From assembly GCF_000763295.1 (NCBI RefSeq), contig NZ_JRJE01000031.1, forward strand, positions 248,001-312,000: 64,000 bases of DNA, given 5' to 3'. This DNA is from Thalassospira australica (GTDB lineage Bacteria; Pseudomonadota; Alphaproteobacteria; Rhodospirillales; Thalassospiraceae). The notes under the pieces are model-generated. The model was not told the origin of the DNA. It saw only the letters and a program-made list of their open reading frames with translations, and searched no databases. Position numbers and translations under genes: made by a program. Positions 38,407-47,016 of the stretch are shown piece after piece; position 1 is the first letter of the stretch; each line of letters opens with the position of its first letter.

Positions 38407-39411
38407 ATGAAATTCTGGAAATTGCTTGCCGCTGCCTCTGTAGTTGCCGTGATGTCGGCAAATGCACCGGCCTTCGCCCAAACTGACGAGAAACTTCCAG
38501 AGTTCACGACTGAAGGGTTTGACGAATGGCTCGTTGAATTCAAGAAAGAAGCCGCAACCAAAGGCATTTCCGAAGCAACGCTGGACGTTGCCTTTGCCAA
38601 TACAAAACCCATCCCGAAGGTCATCGAATACGATCGCAGCCAACCAGAATTCAAACTGACCTTTGAGGAATACCTGCAGCGTGTTGTTCCGCAATCACGC
38701 ATCAATGAGGGTCGCCGCAAATACGCTGAAAACCGCGACATCATCGACGCGGCGGCCAAGAAGTTCGGTGTGCCCGGCCACTATCTGACAGCTTTCTGGG
38801 GGATTGAAACCGGATTTGGCCGCTTTACCGGCGGCTATTCCGTTGTTGATTCGCTGGCCACCCTGGCATTTGAGGGCCGCCGCGCAGAATATTTCCGCAA
38901 AGAGCTGATGAACGCGTTGACCATTATTGATGCCGGTCATATTGCGCCGGAAAAGATGTCCGGGTCCTGGGCCGGGGCAATGGGACAAGCGCAATTTATG
39001 CCGTCCACTTTCCTGAATTATGCCCACGATGGGAATGGCGACGGTAAAATTGACCTGTGGGGGGCTAAGGAAGACGTGTTTGCATCCGCGGCAAATTATC
39101 TGTCCTCCGTTGGGTGGCATGCGGATGAGCGTTGGGGCCGCAAAGTCAGCCTTCCGGATGGGTTTGACTCCGAACTGGAAGGTCGCGATATCCGCAAACC
39201 AATCTCTGAATGGCAAAAGATTGGTATTCGGATGCCAAACGGTGCTGATTTGCCATCGGCTGATATGGATGCATCAATTGTCATCGTAAATGACGGTGAA
39301 GGTCCTGCGTATATGGTTTATAAGAACTTCCACACCATCATGCATTGGAACCGGTCGACCTATTTCGCGATTGCCGTTGGCACACTGGCAGATGCGATTG
39401 CGGGCCGTTAA
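38407..39411 (+). CDS. membrane-bound lytic murein transglycosylase B-like
   Basis: A 334-residue periplasmic enzyme that cleaves the MurNAc-GlcNAc bond with formation of 1,6-anhydro ends. The signal peptide ends 'APAFAQ' near residue 25 with no lipobox, so it is probably soluble. The catalytic Glu is E134 in 'FWGIETGFGRFTGGYSVVDSLATLAFEGRR', and 'SGSWAGAMGQAQFMPSTFLNYAHDGNGDGKIDLW' is the other signature. The C-terminal peptidoglycan-binding domain seen in some homologues is missing. It precedes rlpA by 72 nt. Confidence 0.93.
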   Translation: MKFWKLLAAASVVAVMSANAPAFAQTDEKLPEFTTEGFDEWLVEFKKEAATKGISEATLDVAFANTKPIPKVIEYDRSQPEFKLTFEEYLQRVVPQSRINEGRRKYAENRDIIDAAAKKFGVPGHYLTAFWGIETGFGRFTGGYSVVDSLATLAFEGRRAEYFRKELMNALTIIDAGHIAPEKMSGSWAGAMGQAQFMPSTFLNYAHDGNGDGKIDLWGAKEDVFASAANYLSSVGWHADERWGRKVSLPDGFDSELEGRDIRKPISEWQKIGIRMPNGADLPSADMDASIVIVNDGEGPAYMVYKNFHTIMHWNRSTYFAIAVGTLADAIAGR

Positions 39412-39483
39412 ACAAGAAAGTTCGGAAAGGGTCCGTTAACCTGAACCGGCATGGACAGAGCATCTAGCAACGGGGACACCTTG

Positions 39484-40527
39484 ATGCCCAAACCACGAAA
39501 AAGTGCGTTCGCACATTTGCAGACCAAAGGTCGCCTTGCAATGGTGGTCGCAACCTTGGGGTTGCTGCTGGCGGGTTGTGCGGAAACGCAGCTTGCAGTC
39601 CATGGCGTTAAACGGCTGGGCGGTCAGGCCCAGCCGACCCAAATCGGAAACTACAAGATCGGCAATCCATACGAAATCGCCGGTCAGTGGTATTACCCGG
39701 CGGTCGATTACGAATATACCGAAACCGGCATCGCGTCTTGGTATGGTCCGAAGTTCCACGGCAAGAAAACCGCAAATGGCGAGATTTTCGACCAGTATGA
39801 AGTATCTGCGGCGCACCGTACCTTGCCACTGCCCAGCATCGTTCGGGTAACCAATCTGGAAAATGGCAAATCGCTTAAGGTCCGCGTCAATGATCGTGGA
39901 CCATTTGCACATGGCCGTATCATCGATATGTCACGCCGTGCAGCTCAGCTTTTAGGGTTTGAACGCAAAGGAACCGCCAAGGTTCTGGTCGAAGTTATTG
40001 AGGCCGAAAGTCGCCAGATTGCCGCTATCGCTCAGGGCAAGGCCGCACCGGCAGTAACTGTTGCGGAACAAAACACGGTCAGTGCCGCACCGCGTGATGT
40101 CGTTGAAACGGTTCGTCTCGATGATGCACCCCCGACCGAAAGTAGCACACCAACAACCTCGCAGGTCAAGCTAGCACCACCCTCATCTTCAGCCAGTGTC
40201 AAGGCAGAGCCGCTTGATGGTGTGGTTGAGGAGGCGGCTGTTGTCGAAGTAACGCCAGTTGCCCCGTCATCGATCTATGTTCAAGCGGGTGCCTTTTCAA
40301 TCTATGACAACGCGCTTAACCTTCGTAATCGGCTATATGAACTCGCGCCGAGCAAAATCGAACCGATAGAGGTCAAAGGCACAACCTTTTACCGGGTGCG
40401 TCTTGGTCCATTGGAAACAGTTCCGGAAGCCGATATCTTGCTGGAACGCGTGATTGCAACCGGGCAAAACGGGGCGAAAGTTGTTGTGGAATGCGCCGAT
40501 GGTGGAGCGGCAACATCAGGTTGTTGA
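39484..40527 (+). CDS. rlpA: septal ring lytic transglycosylase RlpA-like lipoprotein
   Basis: A 347-residue lipoprotein; the lipobox is LLLAGC with Cys32. The double-psi beta-barrel domain carries 'GIASWYGPKFHGKKTANGEIFD' (about 81-102), 'AAHRTLPLPSIVRVTNLENGKSLKVRVNDRGPFAHGRIIDMSRRAA', with the conserved Asp in NDRGP. A Ser/Pro/Thr-rich linker follows and a SPOR domain ends the chain ('SIYVQAGAFSIYDNALNLRNRLYEL... FYRVRLGPLET'). SPOR binds denuded glycan at the division site. GGGGAC upstream supports the ATG at 39484. First gene of the conserved cluster. Confidence 0.94.
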   Translation: MPKPRKSAFAHLQTKGRLAMVVATLGLLLAGCAETQLAVHGVKRLGGQAQPTQIGNYKIGNPYEIAGQWYYPAVDYEYTETGIASWYGPKFHGKKTANGEIFDQYEVSAAHRTLPLPSIVRVTNLENGKSLKVRVNDRGPFAHGRIIDMSRRAAQLLGFERKGTAKVLVEVIEAESRQIAAIAQGKAAPAVTVAEQNTVSAAPRDVVETVRLDDAPPTESSTPTTSQVKLAPPSSSASVKAEPLDGVVEEAAVVEVTPVAPSSIYVQAGAFSIYDNALNLRNRLYELAPSKIEPIEVKGTTFYRVRLGPLETVPEADILLERVIATGQNGAKVVVECADGGAATSGC

Positions 40528-40670
40528 TCAAAAATCGATCACTATGCTACCGATTTGAAAACTCGACCGCGCAGGTCTTGCACAATTTCGCCCAATTTGC
40601 GACATAGGCAATGCAGCGAATACACCGGTTCCCGGTGGTTACAGAATTATTATTACAGGGTTAGGACGCT

Positions 40671-41843
40671 ATGACTTTCATGCCACCAATTCCGTTCAAA
40701 AACAGTCTGAACCGGGTAGTGGCCGGGGCCTTTATCCTTGGGTCTGTCATGGCAATGTCGATGACCAGTGCGCAGGCAATTGAAACCAATGCGCGCGAAG
40801 CTTTTATCATGGATTTTGATACCGGTGCCGTGTTGCTCGACAAAGAAGGGGATACCCTGACCGAGCCTGCATCGATGACCAAAATGATGACCGTCCACAT
40901 GCTTTTCAAGTATCTCAAGGATGGTCGGGTTTCCATGGACGATACCTTCCACGTCAGCGAGAAAGCCTGGCGCAAAGGCGGGTCGAAAATGTTTGTCGAG
41001 GTAAACTCCAACGTTTCGGTCTCCGACCTTCTTCACGGCATCATCGTGCAGTCGGGCAATGACGCAGCAATTGTTGTTGCAGAAGGATTGTCTGGCACCG
41101 AAGAAGCCTTTGCCGAAGCCATGACCCAGGAAGCGCGCAATATCGGCATGACAAAGTCTGTATTTAAAAACGCGACGGGTTGGCCGGCTGAAGGACACCT
41201 TGTTACCGTGCGTGATCTTGCGGTCCTTGCGCGCGATACCATTCGTAATTTCCCGGAACTTTACGAACTCTATTCCGTCAAGGAATTCACCTACAACGGC
41301 ATTCGTCAGCCAAACCGCAATCCGCTGCTGGGTACCAGTGCCGGTGTCGATGGCCTTAAAACCGGGCATACAGAAGCAGCAGGCTATGGCCTGACCGCAT
41401 CGGCTGAACGCGATGGCCGCCGTTTGATCATCGTTGTAAATGGCCTGGGGTCGGTTCGTGAACGTCGCACAGAATCCCAAAAACTTCTGGATTGGGGTTT
41501 CCGTGAGTTCGACAACTATGACCTGTTTGCTGATGGCGAAACAGTAAGCTCTGCCAATGTATGGTTGGGATCAGAAACCAAAGTTGATCTTGTCGCCGAC
41601 AAGGAAGTTCTTCTGACCCTGCCACGCAGTGCAAGCCGGGATATGAAGGTTTCGGTTGTTTATGATGGACCAATTCCTGCCCCGATCAGCCAGGGCGATC
41701 AAATTGCAACCCTGAAAGTCGAAGTCCCGGATCAGGATGTCATCGAATTTCCGCTTTATGCCGCCCATGATGTCGGCCGTCTTGGCTTTGTTGGCCGGAT
41801 CGGCGCTGCCATCAAATACCTGCTTTGGGGGGCGAACGGGTGA
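40671..41843 (+). CDS. D-alanyl-D-alanine carboxypeptidase (PBP5/PBP6 type)
   Basis: A 390-residue class C-type penicillin-binding protein that trims the terminal D-Ala of peptidoglycan. Signal peptide ends 'SAQA' near residue 36. The active-site motifs are S68-M-T-K71, SGN near 127, and K230-T-G. A C-terminal beta-rich domain and a final hydrophobic/amphipathic stretch ('IGAAIKYLLWGANG') anchor it to the inner membrane. Its stop overlaps the tmk GTG start by 4 nt. Confidence 0.94.
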   Translation: MTFMPPIPFKNSLNRVVAGAFILGSVMAMSMTSAQAIETNAREAFIMDFDTGAVLLDKEGDTLTEPASMTKMMTVHMLFKYLKDGRVSMDDTFHVSEKAWRKGGSKMFVEVNSNVSVSDLLHGIIVQSGNDAAIVVAEGLSGTEEAFAEAMTQEARNIGMTKSVFKNATGWPAEGHLVTVRDLAVLARDTIRNFPELYELYSVKEFTYNGIRQPNRNPLLGTSAGVDGLKTGHTEAAGYGLTASAERDGRRLIIVVNGLGSVRERRTESQKLLDWGFREFDNYDLFADGETVSSANVWLGSETKVDLVADKEVLLTLPRSASRDMKVSVVYDGPIPAPISQGDQIATLKVEVPDQDVIEFPLYAAHDVGRLGFVGRIGAAIKYLLWGANG

Positions 41844-42496
41844 ACCATAAGCCCGGTTTGTTCATCAGTTTTGAGGGCGGAGAAGGCAGCGGAAAGTCAA
41901 CCCAGATACGCTGTCTTGAAAAATGGTTCCGGGATCAGGGCAAAGATGTTGTCGTAACGCGTGAACCGGGCGGGTCGCCCGGGGCAGAAGAAATACGCAA
42001 CCTGCTGCTAACAGGTGATCCAGGCCGTTGGGATGCGGTGACAGAGGCACTGCTGATGTTTGCATCGCGCCGCGATCATGTTGAACGCACCATTCGCCCT
42101 GCGCTTGCAAACGGGAAAGTCGTTTTATGTGATCGTTTTGCCGACTCATCTGTGGCCTATCAGGGATATGGTCACGGACTGGGCGCAGACTATATTCGCA
42201 ATCTTTGGAAACTGGCGATCGGCGACTTCAAGCCCGACCTGACGCTTATTTTTGATTTGCCGATCGAGCTTGGTCTTGAAAGGGCCGGGACACGGTTTGC
42301 CAATGTCAGTGCTGCGGAAGACCGTTTTGAACGCATGGGACTAGAATTTCATCAGCGCCTGCGCGACGGTTTCAAGGAAATTGCTGGAAACCAGAAGGAC
42401 CGTTGCAAAGTCATCGATGCCAGCGGTGATCTTGAAACAGTAACAGAACGTGTTGTTTCCGTTGTTCAGGGTCATCTTGCCGGGCAGGGGGGCTGA
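41840..42496 (+). CDS. tmk: thymidylate kinase
   Basis: A 218-residue kinase forming dTDP from dTMP. The GTG start overlaps the previous stop (GTGA) and has GGGGGG 7 nt upstream. The P-loop is GGEGSGKST at 13-21, the thymidylate-binding region 'VVLCDRFADSSVAYQGYG' follows near 97-114, and 'REPGGSPGAEEIRNLLL' is the DRx-type segment. 3 nt from holB. Confidence 0.96.
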   Translation: MNHKPGLFISFEGGEGSGKSTQIRCLEKWFRDQGKDVVVTREPGGSPGAEEIRNLLLTGDPGRWDAVTEALLMFASRRDHVERTIRPALANGKVVLCDRFADSSVAYQGYGHGLGADYIRNLWKLAIGDFKPDLTLIFDLPIELGLERAGTRFANVSAAEDRFERMGLEFHQRLRDGFKEIAGNQKDRCKVIDASGDLETVTERVVSVVQGHLAGQGG

Positions 42497-42499
42497 CCC

Positions 42500-43606
42500 A
42501 TGGCAGCAACTGACATTGTCGAAGACGAAAACCCCTTTGATCCGCGCCGAAACGATGCGCTTCTTGGTCACGAAGCAGCCGAAAAAACCATTCTTGATGC
42601 CTGGAACAGTAAACGTATGCATCACGCGTGGCTTCTCTGTGGGCCCCGTGGTGTCGGCAAGGCAACATTGGCCTATCGAATGGCACGTTTCATTCTTTCT
42701 GGCGGCGGTGACAATGGCGGTGCAGGCCTGTTTGGCGATCAACCCGAAGGGCTTTATGTCGATCCAGACAACCCGGTAGCGCGCCGAATTGCCGGTGGCG
42801 GTCACGGTGACCTCAAAGTCATTGAACGCCAATATGACGAAAAGAAAAAGCGTCTGCAGGGCGAAATTACAGTTGCCAGTGTGCGAACTGTCGGCAACTT
42901 CATGTCCAAGACATCCGCAGAAGGCGGGTGGCGAATTGTAATCGTGGATGCGGCAGATGAACTAAACCGCAATGCTGCAAACGCCATTCTAAAGGTTCTT
43001 GAGGAACCGCCGGCCAACGCCATGATGATTTTGATTGCCCATCATCCGGGGCGATTGTTGCCGACCATTCGATCGCGCTGTCGTCGTCTTAATCTTGGGC
43101 CGCTTGAAGACCATCAGGTGGTTGACCTACTCGGGCGGTATTGTCCAGATATGGATCTTGGGGCGCGTGACGCACTTTCCGGACTGGGCGAGGGCAGTAT
43201 TGGCAGGGCGCTTCAACTACATGAAGTCGGTGGCCTTGAGCTGTATACAGATCTTGTGAATATTATATCTGCGTTGCCCAATGCGGATGTCGCAGCCCAG
43301 CACAAGTTTGCTGAGCGTTTTTCGCCTGCAGACAAGGATGCTGCCTTTGCCACGATCACAGAACTTCTGCACTGGTGGCTGGCACGCATGATCCGTTTTG
43401 CCGCCACCGGACAAGCCCCCAGAGAAGTCGTTGACGGTGAATTGCCAGCCATGCAACGCATGGCAGCCGCGCAACCGCTTGATCAATGGCTGGAGGTATG
43501 GGAAAAGATCACCGAATTGATGGGCGCGACCCGCGGTTTGCATCTTGATCGCAAGCAAGCCTTGCTCAATGCATTCTTCATGCTTGAAGAATGCATGCGA
43601 ACCTGA
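42500..43606 (+). CDS. holB: DNA polymerase III delta-prime subunit
   Basis: A 368-residue clamp-loader subunit. 'HAWLLCGPRGVGKATLAYRMARFIL' (about 42-66) carries a P-loop that is modified in this family, and 'GGWRIVIVDAADELNRNAANAILKVLEEPPANAMMILIAHHPGRLLPTIRSRCRRLNL' has the AAA+ Walker B, sensor and 'SRC' arginine-finger motifs. It follows tmk as in most alphaproteobacteria. A terminator-like hairpin follows. Confidence 0.95.
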   Translation: MAATDIVEDENPFDPRRNDALLGHEAAEKTILDAWNSKRMHHAWLLCGPRGVGKATLAYRMARFILSGGGDNGGAGLFGDQPEGLYVDPDNPVARRIAGGGHGDLKVIERQYDEKKKRLQGEITVASVRTVGNFMSKTSAEGGWRIVIVDAADELNRNAANAILKVLEEPPANAMMILIAHHPGRLLPTIRSRCRRLNLGPLEDHQVVDLLGRYCPDMDLGARDALSGLGEGSIGRALQLHEVGGLELYTDLVNIISALPNADVAAQHKFAERFSPADKDAAFATITELLHWWLARMIRFAATGQAPREVVDGELPAMQRMAAAQPLDQWLEVWEKITELMGATRGLHLDRKQALLNAFFMLEECMRT

Positions 43607-43638
43607 CATCACTGCCCACACACCGAAATTTTGACCAT

Positions 43639-43665
43639 AACGGCCCATTTCGGGCCGTTTTGTTT
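43639..43665 (+). terminator. terminator-like hairpin between holB and metG
   Basis: AACGGCCC / GGGCCGTT with a 5-nt loop, followed by a T-rich tail (TTTTGTTT including the stem end). It would separate transcription of metG from the upstream part of the cluster. Confidence 0.75.
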
Positions 43666-43692
43666 CACGACTTGCGCGAAGGATTTGCGGCC

Positions 43693-45252
43693 ATGACCGG
43701 GCACAAACAGCCCTATTACATCACGACACCGATCTATTACGTCAACGACAAGCCTCATATTGGCCATGCCTATACGACGCTTGCCTGTGACGTTCTGGCC
43801 CGCTTCAAGCGCCTGGACGGTTATAACGTGATGTTCCTGACCGGAACGGACGAACACGGTCAGAAGGTCGACAAATCGGCCGCGGCCAAGGGTATTGATC
43901 CGCAAACCTTTACCGACCAGGTGTCACAGAATTTCCGCGACCTTGCGGTTCACATGAACTTTTCCAACGACGATTTCATTCGCACAACCGAAGAACGTCA
44001 CAAAAAGGCCTGTCAGGCACTTTGGAATACGTTGCTTGAAAAGGGCGAGATTTATCTTGGTTCCTATGACGGCTGGTATTCGGTCCGTGATGAAGCGTTC
44101 TACGGCGAAAAAGAACTTATTGAAAAAGACGGCGAGAAACTTGCACCGACCGGCGCACCGGTAGAGTGGGTGTCAGAGCCAAGCTATTTCTTCAAGCTTT
44201 CGGCCTGGGGCGAGCGTCTTTTGGAATTTTATGACCAAAACCCGGATTTCATTGCGCCGCAGTCACGTCGCAACGAAGTGATCAGCTTTGTCAAAGGTGG
44301 CATGCATGATCTTTCGGTATCGCGTACCAGCTTTAAATGGGGGGTGCCGGTCCCAGGTGATGAAGACCATGTCATGTACGTATGGCTTGATGCTCTGACC
44401 AATTACCTGACCGCAATTGGCTATCCCGATGCAGACCCGGCGAAACTTGAAAAGTTCTGGCCTGCTGATCTGCATATGGTCGGCAAGGATATCCTGCGGT
44501 TCCATGCTGTTTACTGGCCTGCATTCCTGCTGGCTGCTGGCATCACGCCGCCCAAACGCGTTTTTGCTCATGGCTGGTGGACCAACGAAGGTCAGAAGAT
44601 CTCCAAATCGATTGGCAACGTCATTGATCCGTATGACCTTACCGACAAATACGGTCTGGATCAGACGCGTTACTTCCTGATGCGTGAGGTGCCATTTGGC
44701 AATGATGGCGATTTTTCCCATCGGTCGATGATCAACCGCATGAACAGTGAACTTGCCAATGATCTTGGCAACATGTGTCAGCGCGTTCTGTCAATGATCC
44801 ACAAGAACTGCAATGCTGCCGTGCCAACACCGGGTACGTTTACCGAGGCAGATACGGAAATTCTTGCCAAAGCCCATGGTATGCTTGAAACCGTGCGTCC
44901 GCTGTTTGACGAACAGGCCTTTAACAAGGGGCTTGAAGCGATCTGGAGCCTTGTGGGTGATGCCAACCGCTATGTCGATGAAATGGCGCCTTGGGGTCTG
45001 AAAAAGACCGATCCGGCGCGTATGGAAACGGTTCTTTATGTTCTGGCTGAAGTCATTCGCCATGTGGGCATTCTTGTGCAGCCGATCATGCCGGGATCTG
45101 CGGCCAAAATTCTTGATCAACTGGTCCTTTCCGACGATCAGCGGGGCTACGAATGCCTTGGGCCCGATCACGCCCTGAAACCGGGTTCTGAAATTCCGAA
45201 ACCGGCTGGTGTGTTCCCGCGCTATGTTGAAGAGGAAGGAGAGAAGGCATGA
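43693..45252 (+). CDS. metG: methionyl-tRNA synthetase
   Basis: A 519-residue class I synthetase. The HIGH motif is at 22-25 in 'NDKPHIGHAYTTLACDVLARF', and the KMSKS loop is KISKS near 302. The length and the lack of the cysteine-rich zinc knuckle place it in the shorter, C-domain-less MetG type common in alphaproteobacteria. The ATG at 43693 follows AAGGAT; in-frame codons upstream lie in the terminator-like hairpin. Its TGA overlaps the tatD ATG. Confidence 0.96.
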   Translation: MTGHKQPYYITTPIYYVNDKPHIGHAYTTLACDVLARFKRLDGYNVMFLTGTDEHGQKVDKSAAAKGIDPQTFTDQVSQNFRDLAVHMNFSNDDFIRTTEERHKKACQALWNTLLEKGEIYLGSYDGWYSVRDEAFYGEKELIEKDGEKLAPTGAPVEWVSEPSYFFKLSAWGERLLEFYDQNPDFIAPQSRRNEVISFVKGGMHDLSVSRTSFKWGVPVPGDEDHVMYVWLDALTNYLTAIGYPDADPAKLEKFWPADLHMVGKDILRFHAVYWPAFLLAAGITPPKRVFAHGWWTNEGQKISKSIGNVIDPYDLTDKYGLDQTRYFLMREVPFGNDGDFSHRSMINRMNSELANDLGNMCQRVLSMIHKNCNAAVPTPGTFTEADTEILAKAHGMLETVRPLFDEQAFNKGLEAIWSLVGDANRYVDEMAPWGLKKTDPARMETVLYVLAEVIRHVGILVQPIMPGSAAKILDQLVLSDDQRGYECLGPDHALKPGSEIPKPAGVFPRYVEEEGEKA

Positions 45253-46067
45253 ATGTCGCCCTTGTCGACAGCCACTGCCATCTGGACTACCCGCAGTTCT
45301 CCGATGACCTAAGCGGGACCATCGCACGTGCGAAAAATGCTGGTGTCGGCATGATGGTCAGCATTGGTGTCAAATTGACGACCTTTGATCAGGTGCGCGC
45401 AGTCGCAGAGCAGGCAGATCATATCTATTGCACGATCGGCGTCCATCCACACGAAGCCGGCGAGGAGGGGCTTACAAGCCCCGCCGCACTGATCGAAAAG
45501 GCATCTGACCCAAAGATCATCGGCATTGGTGAAAGCGGACTTGATTACTTCTATGACAACGCCCCGCGCGACGCACAGCAGGAAAGCTTTCGTGCCCATA
45601 TTGCAGCGTGCCGCGAAACCGGGCTGCCATTGATCGTGCATACCCGTGATGCGGATGATGACACGATGGATATCCTCGAAGAAGAATATGAACAAGGGCC
45701 GTTTCCGGGCGTTATTCATTGCTTCTCAAGCTCGGCCGTACTTGCACAGCGCGCACTTAAGATCGGGTTTTATATTTCCTGTTCGGGTATCATTACGTTC
45801 AATTCCGCCAAGGAAATCCGTGCCGCTCTTGAAGACGTCCCGCTGGACCGTTTATTGGTTGAAACCGATGCCCCCTACTTGGCGCCGGTTCCCAAGCGTG
45901 GCAAACCAAACGAGCCGAGCTACGTTGCCCATACGGCAGCAAAACTTGCCGAAATCAAAGATGTCAGCACCGAAGAAATCACCCGAATTACCACGGATAA
46001 CTTCTTTAGACTGTTCACAAAAGCAGATCGAAAACACCTCATCGTGCCAGGAGACGGCACCCAGTGA
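45249..46067 (+). CDS. TatD-family metal-dependent hydrolase (YcfH type)
   Basis: A 272-residue TIM-barrel hydrolase. Metal-binding signatures are 'VDSHCHLDYPQF' (start), 'GIGESGLDYFYD' (about 97), 'PLIVHTRDADDD' (about 127), 'IHCFSSS' and 'LLVETDAPYLAPVPKRGKPNEPSYV' (about 203). TatD proteins are 3'-5' DNA exonucleases or D-aminoacyl-tRNA-type deacylases; the physiological substrate of YcfH is not settled. Overlaps metG and the next gene by 4 nt each. Confidence 0.94.
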   Translation: MNVALVDSHCHLDYPQFSDDLSGTIARAKNAGVGMMVSIGVKLTTFDQVRAVAEQADHIYCTIGVHPHEAGEEGLTSPAALIEKASDPKIIGIGESGLDYFYDNAPRDAQQESFRAHIAACRETGLPLIVHTRDADDDTMDILEEEYEQGPFPGVIHCFSSSAVLAQRALKIGFYISCSGIITFNSAKEIRAALEDVPLDRLLVETDAPYLAPVPKRGKPNEPSYVAHTAAKLAEIKDVSTEEITRITTDNFFRLFTKADRKHLIVPGDGTQ

Positions 46068-46840
46068 CCAAAGTAACCATTCTCGGCTGCGGCTCTTCAA
46101 ATGGCGTACCATCCGTCGGCCTTGGATGGGGCAAATGTGATCCTTGGAATGCGCGAAACCGGCGTCTTCGCAGCTCAATCCTGATTGAAGAAGCCGGCAA
46201 GAAGATCCTTGTGGACGTCACGCCGGATTTTCGTCAGCAGGCCTTGGACCATAATATTGATCACGTTGATGCGATCCTGTTTACCCATTCGCATGCAGAT
46301 CATGTGCACGGAATTGATGATGTCCGCTGGCTAAATGTTGCCATGGAACGGCCAATTGATATCTACGCCAATGCACAAACGATCTCGGATATCGATCACC
46401 GCTTCAACTATGTCTTCACACCGTTGCCGGAGGGGGTTGAGTTCTTTTTCAAACCGGTCCTGGTCCCGCATGTGATTACAGGTCCGTCGTTTGAGGCAGC
46501 AGGGGTGCCAATAACCGTATTCTCGCAAGACCACGGCTATGGCGAGACGCTTGGCTTTAAAATTGGCAAATTTGCCTATTCGACAGACGTTGTTGAGTTT
46601 CCCGAAGAGTCCAAACAACATCTGTATGATCTTGACGTTTGGGTCGTTGATTGCCTGCGACATCGGCCTCACAACACACATGCCCACCTGGAAAAGCTGT
46701 TGGGCTGGGTTGAAGAATACAAACCCAAACAGGTCTATATGACCCATATGAGCATCCAGTTCGATTACGCCCAGGCAATGGCTGATACACCGGATCATGT
46801 TGAACCGGCATACGACGGGTTAGTGATTAACGTGAACTAG
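46064..46840 (+). CDS. MBL-fold metallo-hydrolase, PhnP-like
   Basis: A 258-residue beta-lactamase-fold hydrolase starting with a GTG that overlaps the tatD stop. 'TILGCGSSNGVPSVG' at the start, 'ILVDVTPDFRQQ', and the metal motif H-x-H-x-D-H in 'ILFTHSHADHVHGIDDVRWL' (about 74-94) are clear, with 'DCLRHRPHNTHAHLEKLLGWVEEYKPKQVYMTHMS' at the end. This form is constant beside tatD in alphaproteobacteria and is likely a phosphodiesterase of the PhnP/RNase Z relatives; the substrate is unknown. Confidence 0.92.
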   Translation: MTKVTILGCGSSNGVPSVGLGWGKCDPWNARNRRLRSSILIEEAGKKILVDVTPDFRQQALDHNIDHVDAILFTHSHADHVHGIDDVRWLNVAMERPIDIYANAQTISDIDHRFNYVFTPLPEGVEFFFKPVLVPHVITGPSFEAAGVPITVFSQDHGYGETLGFKIGKFAYSTDVVEFPEESKQHLYDLDVWVVDCLRHRPHNTHAHLEKLLGWVEEYKPKQVYMTHMSIQFDYAQAMADTPDHVEPAYDGLVINVN

Positions 46841-47016
46841 GCTTTGCGCTCCAAAACCCGAGTCACAAACCTATTGAAGCGAGCTGGTTAAGGTTTTCTA
46901 CCGGCTTATTGGGCCTCCAAAACACCGCGATCTCAGTTCAGTCAAGACGCTCTATAATCTCTTCGTTCCTTAGCGACGACCCTCGCAGGTTAAGCGATTG
47001 CCTTACACCCACGCAT

